This document shows positions 49,418-64,000 of a stretch of 64,000 nucleotides of DNA, piece after piece. The stretch comes from Bolinopsis microptera (taxonomy: Eukaryota; Ctenophora; Tentaculata; Lobata; Bolinopsidae), in assembly GCF_026151205.1 (NCBI RefSeq), contig NC_087076.1, forward strand, positions 8,284,902 to 8,348,901. Reading direction: 5' to 3'. The notes beneath the pieces were generated by a model, which did not search any database, was not told where the DNA came from, and worked only from the letters and a program-made list of their open reading frames with translations. The position numbers were made by a program, and so were the translations under genes. Each line of letters opens with the position of its first letter. Position 1 is the first letter of the stretch.

Positions 49418-50263
49418 ATGTCTTCCTCATCCATCGAGTTTATTCCTGGCAGAAAGAAAGGCAGCCGCAACGTCCTCTACGATGGTCACCTCTACCACCT
49501 TAACAGAAAGAGGGAAGACAAGACCTACTGGAAGTGCAACAAGTGCAAGTCCCGCCTGATCCTTGTCCAGGACACCTTCTGTTCTGCTACCCCTCATGAC
49601 CACGAATCTCAACCAGCAGAAATTGCAGCCCACCGCTCCAAGTCTAAAATGAAGACCCTCGCAGCTACTACTGAGAACTCAACTAAGCAGATTGTTGCAG
49701 ACTCTGTCGCTGGACTATCCTTCGAAGCCTCGTCCCGGCTCAACTGTGATCCCAAGTCCTTGGCACGACTAGTCAGACGAGCCAGAATGGCAGCCTACTC
49801 CCATCCTGTCAACCCCATCTCCTTAGAAGACCTGGTGATTCCTCCTAACTACCTGACCTCTCCCGGTGGTGACACTATGTTGCTCTGGGACTCCTCCTAC
49901 GACACCAACACCAGAAGATCTATCCTCCTTGGTACTGCAGACAACATCAACATCATCTATCAGTCAGATCACCTCGTCGTGGATGGAACCTTTAAGACCT
50001 CTCCAGACCTGTTTACTCAACTCTTCACAGTCCACGCCTTACACCCTACTGGATGGAGAATCCCTGCAGCCTTTGGACTCCTACCCGGGAAGCGCACCAT
50101 CATGTACGAGAACATCCTCAACGAACTGGACTCCTACGGACCCTTCTACCCTCAGTCGGTGCTGGTGGACTATGAAATAATTATGCCTTTATTGCAAAGT
50201 TCAGTAGGGATCACATCAAAGTGGTTGGGTTTAGATATTAGCGGTAGTGATTCAGTCCGGTAG
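49418..50263 (+). CDS. FLYWCH-MULE transposase, C-terminally truncated
   Basis: 281 codons. Residues about 8-70 form a FLYWCH zinc finger: LYDGHLYHLNRKREDKTYW, then CNKCKSR and a HDHE end. This is the DNA-binding domain usual in animal MULEs. Residues about 150-256 are the start of the MULE DDE domain: HLVVDGTFKTSPDLFTQLFT with the first catalytic Asp, PAAFGLLPGK, and QSVLVDYE with the second Asp. Family members have a further region with the catalytic Glu and usually exceed 450 residues. Here the frame leaves the family after VDYE and runs into the terminal repeat, so no active transposase is expected. The frame up to that point is undamaged, and codon usage is richer in C-ending codons than in nearby host sequence. 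It could still bind element ends and act as a repressor, which is inference. Confidence 0.9.
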   Translation: MSSSSIEFIPGRKKGSRNVLYDGHLYHLNRKREDKTYWKCNKCKSRLILVQDTFCSATPHDHESQPAEIAAHRSKSKMKTLAATTENSTKQIVADSVAGLSFEASSRLNCDPKSLARLVRRARMAAYSHPVNPISLEDLVIPPNYLTSPGGDTMLLWDSSYDTNTRRSILLGTADNINIIYQSDHLVVDGTFKTSPDLFTQLFTVHALHPTGWRIPAAFGLLPGKRTIMYENILNELDSYGPFYPQSVLVDYEIIMPLLQSSVGITSKWLGLDISGSDSVR

Positions 50264-50530
50264 TGATTTAGTCCTAAAATATACCTCAATCCCTACCAAT
50301 AGTGATTGGTAGTGATTCAGTCCGTTAGGGATTCAGTCATGTAGTGATTCGGTCCGTTCACCGGGATTCGCGACGTTTACTTTGAAAAAATTAGAGTGTT
50401 CAAAGCAGGCAGTCGCTTGAATATCTCAGCATGGAATAATAGAATAGGACTTTGGTCTTATTTTGTTGGTTTCCGAGACCGAAGTAATGATTAATAGGGA
50501 CAGTTGGGGGCATTCGTATTTCATTGTCAG

Positions 50531-50562
<32 letters not shown>

Positions 50563-50739
50563 TTCTGCGAAAGCATTCATCAAGAACGAAAGTTGGAGGC
50601 TCGAAGACGATCAGATACCGTCCTAGTTCCAACCATAAACGATGCCGTCTGCGGATCGGAGGTCGCTCATGTAAGGCTCCTTCGGCACGCTATGAGAAAT
50701 CAAAGACTTCGGGTTCCGGGGGGAGTATGTTCGCAAGAA

Positions 50740-50782
<43 letters not shown>

Positions 50783-51083
50783 ACCTGCGGTTTAATTTGA
50801 CTCAACACGGGAAAACTCACCAGGTCCAGACATAGGAAGGATTGACAGATTGAGAGCTCTTTCTTGATTCTATGGGTGGTGGTGCATGGCCGTTCTTAGT
50901 TGGTGGAGTGATTTGTCTGGTTAATTCCGTTAACGAACGAGACCTTAACCTGCTAAATAGTGACACGGTTCTTTGAACCGTGGCTCACTTCTTAGAGGGA
51001 CTATCGGTTTCAAACCGATGGAAGTTTGAGGCAATAACAGGTCTGTGATGCCCTTAGATGTTCTGGTCATAGATCAGACAAGG

Positions 51084-51372
51084 CTGGTCGGTCGGAGGTC
51101 GGTCGGAGGTCGACCGGGCGCCGGTCGGCGGTAGGTGAACGCCGGTCGGAGGTCGGTCGGAGGTTGGTCGGAGGTCGATCGGGCGCCGGTCGGGCGCCGG
51201 TCGGGCGCCGGTCGAGCGCCGGTCGGAGGTCGATCGGAGGTCGGTCGGCGGTCGGTCGGAGGTCGGTCGGAGGTCGGTCGGAGGTCGGTCGGAGGTCGGT
51301 CGGGCGCCGGTCGGAGGTCGGTCGGAGGTCGGTCGGAGGTCGGTCGGAGGTCGGTCGGAGGTCGGTCGGGCG
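51084..51372. repeat. GGTCGGAGGTC minisatellite
   Basis: Arrays of GGTCGGAGGTC and GGTCGGGCGCC variants directly after the 18S truncation. Gly-Arg-Ser frames across it are repeat artefacts. It is GC-rich, unlike the rest of the window outside rDNA. Confidence 0.95.
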
Positions 51373-52306
51373 ATTAGTCAGTTAATTGATGATGGTATGA
51401 AACCAAATTGGGGTACTGGAAATCAAAATCTCGAAAAAAATTGGAAAATCATACTGTCCCATACTCTGTCCCATTTTCAGTTTTTGGAGCTGAAATTTCC
51501 AAGGCCAAAATTTTACAGTTTCGGCCGAATTTCTGACTTGCAACCAATTAGTCAGTCAACTATAGATACCAAATGACACGATTGAAGTGCTGGAAGTTTG
51601 ATTCAGGTCGGAGGAAGCTAACAGCAGAAATCTTAACAAAACGAAAAGTTGTATTTTCAAAACTCTGTCCCATTTTCAGATATGAAAATTTCTGAACACA
51701 CATTTGACAGATTGGATGAAATGTTTGCCCACAAACCAATTAGTCAGTTAATTGATGATGGTATGAAACCAAATTGGGGTACTGGAAATCAAAATCTCGA
51801 AAAAAATTGGAAAAATCATACTGTCCCATACTCTGTCCCATTTTCAGTTTTTGGAGCTGAAATTTCCAGAACCGAAATTTTACAGTTTCGGCCGGATTTC
51901 TGACATGCAACCAATTAGTCAGTCAACTATAGATGCCAAATGACACGATTGAGGTGCTGGAAGTTTGATTCGGGTAGGAGGAACCTAACAGCAGAAATCT
52001 TAACAAAACGAAAAGTTGTATTTTCGAAACTCTGTCCCATTTTCAAATATGACATTTTCTGAACACAAATTTGACAGATTAGATGAAATTTTTACCCAGA
52101 AACCAATTAGTTAGTTAATTGATGATAGTATGAAACCAAATTGGGGTACTGGAAGTCAAAATCCCGAATAAAATTGTAAAATCATATTGTCCCAATCTCT
52201 GTCCCATTTTCAGTTTTTGAAGATGAAATTTCCACGACCAAAACCAATTAGTCAGTTAAATGATTGGTATAAAACCAAATTGAGGACTGGAAGTCATAAT
52301 GCCGGG
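51373..52306. repeat. 366-bp tandem repeat, about 2.5 copies
   Basis: Units begin ATTAGTCAGTTAATTGATGA at 51373, 51739 and 52105 (exactly 366 bp apart), with a partial fourth start at about 52246. Each includes ACTCTGTCCCATTTTCAG twice and a sub-repeat ACCAATTAGTCAGTCAAC. The array ends in a G-run. It may be spacer-derived satellite; no coding role. Confidence 0.95.
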
Positions 52307-52309
52307 TCA

Positions 52310-52330
52310 GGGGGGGGGGGGGGGGGGGGG
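52310..52330. repeat. Poly-G run
   Basis: 21 consecutive G. Similar runs occur at 4152-4172 and about 60351-60372; only the first belongs to a recognised element. Confidence 0.95.
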
Positions 52331-53743
52331 CAGCACATAAGTATGTTTCGCCACTGGGAGTGGGTAATAGTCACAGCTAAACAATGCATCTAACTTTGTA
52401 AAACAAAAATAAACTTCATAAACAAGTAGAGTTCCAATTAATAATTTATATCGGACAGCGTAACGGTGAATTTGTTGGGTTTAAATCCTCCTGTTTAGGG
52501 TGAAAGTGACTGTTCCACAATCTGATGGCAACAAAAATCAAAAGTGGTCAACGGTTTAACTCTGCATATTAGAAATTACTTGAGATTCGACGTGACATGA
52601 CGTTAAAAGCAAGGTTCAGTCAATGAAAACATAGCAAGAGACCATGGCCATTAATGAAGTTGATCGCTAATCAAAGTTTAAATGTATTGTACAAATTTTC
52701 GCAAAACATTGGGAATTTTCCTGCCACATCTTGTCCCTTTAAGTCACACCGCACAAAACAGAACGGTGTTACACGTTAATAATTTATTAGAATTATATGC
52801 AGAACTAGCTCTTAACCCAATCTCACATTTTCAAATTCTCAATTTTATAATTTATTCCAGTTAAAACTGCTTCAGCAGCATTTGAGAATCGTAGTTGATT
52901 TAATGGCCAACAAGAACTTCTTGAAGAACCTTGACATCGTTGGCATTGCAAGATTGAGCGGGCGGGTCAATACTCAATAGCACTTGTTACCATAGCAACA
53001 ATAATAACATTCTTTCTCATACAAAATCTCATTATAAACAACATCCACAAAATGGGTAAGAAACGTTTATTAATATACTGTATAAACAATAAACATATTC
53101 ACGAAAAGTTAGGGGAAAACGTATCAAGTCACGTCAATTTAAGGCGAAAATAACATGTAAGGTAACCAAATAATTATAATACAACTTTTAGGACGAGTAT
53201 GTAAGTTGTGCCAGTTTCGTTGCTTGACTACGAAACTAAAACTTCGTCTTATATTGTTAGAATTTTAGAAGCTCTATAAATTTCTCCGGATATCATCGTA
53301 TGTATGCAACGGCTTAATACAAATTTTCGGAAGTGTCGATAACATGGAGCCATATTTGTTCATATTCGTTCACTAACGTGAAGTAATTTTTACTATCAGT
53401 AACTCCACTACTCGATCAGTTTTAGAAATCGGAAGTAAAATTTAACAATTTACAACTTTCAAAACTCGTTACCATAGCAACAATACTGGCCACAACCACA
53501 ACAAGAAACTCCAGTCCGAACACGTGTTCCCTCATTGTCTCACACTGCATGACACAGCTCACCACATCAGTCTCTCCTCCATCATCTTACGTCATAAACC
53601 CGTTTCTCCCGTATACCAGACGGTTGGCTACAGCAAACCGCTGTAAAGGTGTTACCATGACGACACTTCCGGGTTACCATGACGACACTTCCTGGCTTCT
53701 CAGTGCTCGTTACCATGACGATCAGCGACTATAACACGTGCTC
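52331..53743. other. No gene recognised
   Basis: AT-rich sequence downstream of the kinase gene, on whose strand the 3' UTR should begin just below 53744. TTACCATGACGA(C/T) repeats occur three or four times at 53654-53725, and CGTTACCATAGCAACAATA occurs twice (about 52987 and 53468). Confidence 0.5.
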
Positions 53744-61803
<8,060 letters not shown>

Positions 61804-62574
61804 CTGAATTGACTTGAATAAGAGTTAAATAGAAGAATGGTCAAATCTAAAATAATATACTACATCTATTACACAATAATTATTCATACTGTAGCCGTAT
61901 GCGAGTTTAACAATCACAAGAAGATGATAAAAATCATTTTAGCGGTTTAACAAGTTAGACGCAGGATACTGCACTGAGAAAATACTGCATCATTGGGGAG
62001 CCTCTCTAGAATCAGTCGACACACACACACACACACACTTGGTCTAAAGACTTGTGTGGGAAGGTAGTAAGTGGGGGTGTTTCAGTGTACTATGAGGATG
62101 ACGAGGACGGGGGACCCTAGTTACGATGTCCCCTCCGGGTGTAAAGAAGGAGATACGGTCCAAATAATGACTCTGAATGTTGCCTACAATTAGGACATTG
62201 ATGAATTAGCAATCATAGCAGGCGAGTGTGGTTATTGAAAAATTTACCTAGGCGCAAATTATTTGACTCATGAGATCTAGCAATTCACAAGTTCAGTTTA
62301 TTACCATCGTTTTTGGGTTGGCAGATTTTACAGGACTATATTTTATCTAAACGGGTTTAGAAATAAGTTCACGTGGTAACATGTAATAGCGGACTCACTG
62401 TATCTCAACTCAGATAACCAATAAAGAGTAACATGTAATAGCGGAACTCACTGTATCCTCAACTCAGATAACCAATAAAGAACTGTATGAAATGGACACC
62501 CTATTCCTTCGAACTATCAATTATATCTTATTCCATCTAATCAACACAACTATATTGATCCTACTCTACAACTC
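61804..62574. other. Probable SGK3 5' region, no exon confirmed
   Basis: Includes a CA repeat (62021-62038) and a duplicated GTAACATGTAATAGCGG block (about 62376 and 62429). The upstream SGK3 exon(s) must lie here or farther out. Confidence 0.4.
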
Positions 62575-62940
62575 ATTGAAATCTACTATAAATCATGACG
62601 GTATACACAGTGCACTCTACCTGAATCTACTATAAATCATGACGGTATACACAGTGCACTCTACCTGAATCTACTATAAATCATGACGGTATACACAGTG
62701 CACTCTACCTGAATCTACTGTAAATCATGACGGTATACACAGTGTACTCTACCTGAATCTACTATAAATCATGATTCATGACGGTATACACAGTGCACTC
62801 TACCTGAATCTACTATAAATCATGACGGTATACACAGTGCACTCTACCTGAATCTACTATAAATCATGACGGTATACACAGTGCACTCTACCTGAATCTA
62901 CTATAAATCATGACGGTATACACAGTGCACTCTACCTGAA
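62575..62940. repeat. 44-bp tandem repeat, about 8 copies
   Basis: The unit carries AATCTACTATAAATCATGAC and GGTATACACAGTGCACTCTA. One copy has a 7-bp ATGATTC duplication. Copies are nearly identical, so the array is young. Confidence 0.95.
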
Positions 62941-63601
62941 CTCGACGAAGAAACTACCATGACTTTCCTGCAAGTTGTAAAATATGGAGATGTAGCCCAG
63001 TGTCAGTACTGCTAGGTTCGTATGGTGGAGGTGCTGAGCGTGTTAAAAAACGATTCATGATCAGCAATCTGTTAGCGTGAAAACAGTCAGTTTACAACTT
63101 CGATTACACTATTAAGATGGGCTAACTTGGCTAATGAGGGGATTGATATATATAGAATACCATTGTTCTTAAAGTTGGCAAATAGACTGGTTACTGGTAT
63201 TATATTGCAGGAATGTTAGACGTTTTCCATAAGTATTGTGTAAGACTGCTGTCCCTTGTCTTCTCTGATCAGCAAGTATAAACGATAATAGCGGTTGCCA
63301 ATAAATCTACAGTTTGTTTATGTTCAGCTTTTGCTCATGGTCCACTCATAATTCACAAAGCATTGAGCGGAGAGTCCCAACTGTGCGGAAAACAACCAAT
63401 ATTGTGATTACAAACCCGCCACACTTATATTATGTAATATGTTGGGCCTCTGATCAGAATTTGAGGCCCAATTGTTGAAGCTAGAAGGCAGAAGCTAACA
63501 ATGAGGTCTGTGAGCCATGCTCAAAGCCCCTCAACATGTAGGACATACTAAATGCTTTTAAGTGGCACCTTTCTGCCCCACAAATGGTTTAGGTAGGCAA
63601 G
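62941..63601. other. No confirmed gene; weak SGK3 first-exon candidate
   Basis: On the minus strand an ATG at 63058 opens MNRFLTRSAPPPYEPSSTDT and 14 more codons. No donor in this frame gives the phase 0 needed by the exon at 61803, so it is not joined to the gene model. Confidence 0.3.
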
Positions 63602-63847
63602 GTGTGTTCTCCTAATGTGAATTCTCGCTATAGCCCCTTTGCTGAAATAATGAGTGATAGTGGTGACAGATTTTATGATGATGAGGGTGGATATAATGAT
63701 GATGAAACCATTCAAAAAATTTCAAATATTTTCGAACTATGTCACATTGACTTTACAAAGTTACGAGACAAATCTTTGCAAACCGATAACGAGGTTGATC
63801 CTAGCATAACGGGATCATTACATTATATAAACGATATACCTAGTTAA
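63602..63847 (+). CDS. Unrecognised short ORF, acidic
   Basis: 81 codons from ATG at 63602; an internal Met at residue 18 gives a cleaner start, MSDSGDRFYDDEGGYNDDET. The product is rich in Asp and Glu and has no recognised domain. It could be the first part of a gene or mobile element that continues past the window edge, since the next 150 bp has similar composition. I do not recognise it. Confidence 0.3.
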   Translation: MCSPNVNSRYSPFAEIMSDSGDRFYDDEGGYNDDETIQKISNIFELCHIDFTKLRDKSLQTDNEVDPSITGSLHYINDIPS

Positions 63848-64000
63848 CAGACAAAATTAGGCATCCGAGGGAAACCCGAGGTTAAGGTGGGTCACGACAA
63901 GATTTTGGCAAGGATCGTTCGTAGCTCGTCATTGACAGGGCCAGCATTAATGAGATTAGATGATTTGTTGGCGCAAGACAAGAGAAGGCCCAACTATAAT

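Larger units (their letters stand above)
49042..50361 (+). mobile_element. Mutator-like (MULE) DNA transposon inserted in 18S rDNA
   Basis: A 1,320-bp element between two copies of CGGGATTCGCGA (49030-49041 and 50362-50373); normal 18S has this once, so it is a target-site duplication of 9-12 bp, the MULE range. The ends are built of sub-repeats TAGTGATTCAGTCC / GGACTGAATCACTA in inverted orientation. In addition a 56-bp segment near each end (49096-49151 and 50242-50298) is directly repeated. It encodes one truncated transposase. The 3' part of the transposase gene is missing, so it is a non-autonomous deletion derivative. Confidence 0.88.
48298..51066 (+). rRNA. 18S rRNA gene, split by a transposon and truncated at the 3' end
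   Basis: Starts TACCTGGTTGATCCTGCCAG and follows animal 18S closely, with GTGCCAGCAGCCGCGGTAAT and AAACTTAAAGGAATTGACGG in place. A 1.3-kb MULE lies at 49042-50361. The gene matches until GCCCTTAGATGTTCTGG at 51066 and then stops; about the last 300-350 nt, including the 3' minor domain, are missing and replaced by a minisatellite. The rRNA part is well conserved, so the damage is likely recent, or the copy was kept similar by concerted evolution before it was cut off. It cannot give a normal 18S rRNA. Confidence 0.95.

Noticed and set aside
48015-50795. ORFs of 60-120 codons across the 18S gene and 5' spacer
   Set aside because: They overlap conserved rRNA sequence; only the MULE frame at 49418 has protein-family motifs.
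51135-51385. Gly-Arg-Ser-rich proteins
   Set aside because: Translations of the GGTCGGAGGTC minisatellite.
62959-63058. First SGK3 exon (MNRFLTRSAPPPYEP)
   Set aside because: No donor in this frame has the phase needed to join the exon at 61803; kept only as a weak candidate.

Overview
This window comes from an animal (metazoan) nuclear genome. It has intron-bearing genes with GT-AG introns of about 70-1500 nt, an animal-type 18S rRNA gene with the 3' end of a 28S gene, LINE and Penelope-like retroelements, a tRNA-derived SINE, many foldback or MITE-type DNA elements, and several kilobases of minisatellite. The host looks like an AT-rich, repeat-rich marine-type invertebrate, but the phylum cannot be fixed without a search. 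I identified two host genes with confidence: an IAH1-type SGNH/GDSL esterase on the plus strand, and an SGK3-type kinase (PX domain plus AGC kinase) on the minus strand. A third, galectin-like coding block lies on the plus strand inside an SGK3 intron.

Layout. 1-3.7 kb: CA repeat and a 43-bp minisatellite of about 75 copies. 4-18.4 kb: a repeat patchwork of palindromic elements flanked by TTAA, small MITEs, a 1.5-kb dispersed repeat ending in a hairpin, an inverted-repeat element at 13.2-15.8 kb, and a lone LINE ORF1. 18.4-21.8 kb: a Penelope-like element with an inverted copy of its own 3' end. 21.8-23.4 kb: second copy of the 1.5-kb repeat. 24.4-26.9 kb: two LINE coding remnants. 29.9-32 kb: duplicated non-coding blocks and a long CACCAG hexanucleotide array. 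32.1-34.6 kb: the esterase gene in six exons. 34.6-38.8 kb: SINE, MITEs and foldbacks. 38.8-44.6 kb: a satellite of about 430 bp interrupted by a 3.4-kb palindrome. 44.7-51.1 kb: a damaged ribosomal DNA unit, made of the 28S 3' end, an intergenic spacer holding two R2-site remnants and a TTAA palindrome, and an 18S gene split by a Mutator-like (MULE) transposon and cut off at its 3' end. 51.1-52.3 kb: minisatellite and 366-bp tandem repeats. 53.7-61.8 kb: the SGK3-type gene. 61.8-64 kb: a 44-bp tandem repeat and an unrecognised short ORF.

The most striking points: (1) the SGK3 gene carries two successive pairs of alternative exons in the kinase N-lobe (glycine-rich loop, then the catalytic-lysine segment). 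The exons in each pair match in phase, and the first pair cannot be joined in frame, which predicts up to four kinase isoforms. (2) The 5' splice site before the last SGK3 exon is repeated six times at exact 22-nt spacing. Use of any outer copy would remove the C-terminal hydrophobic motif. (3) A FLYWCH-MULE transposon sits in the 18S gene with a clear target duplication. (4) The esterase has lost its catalytic His and its block III Asn.
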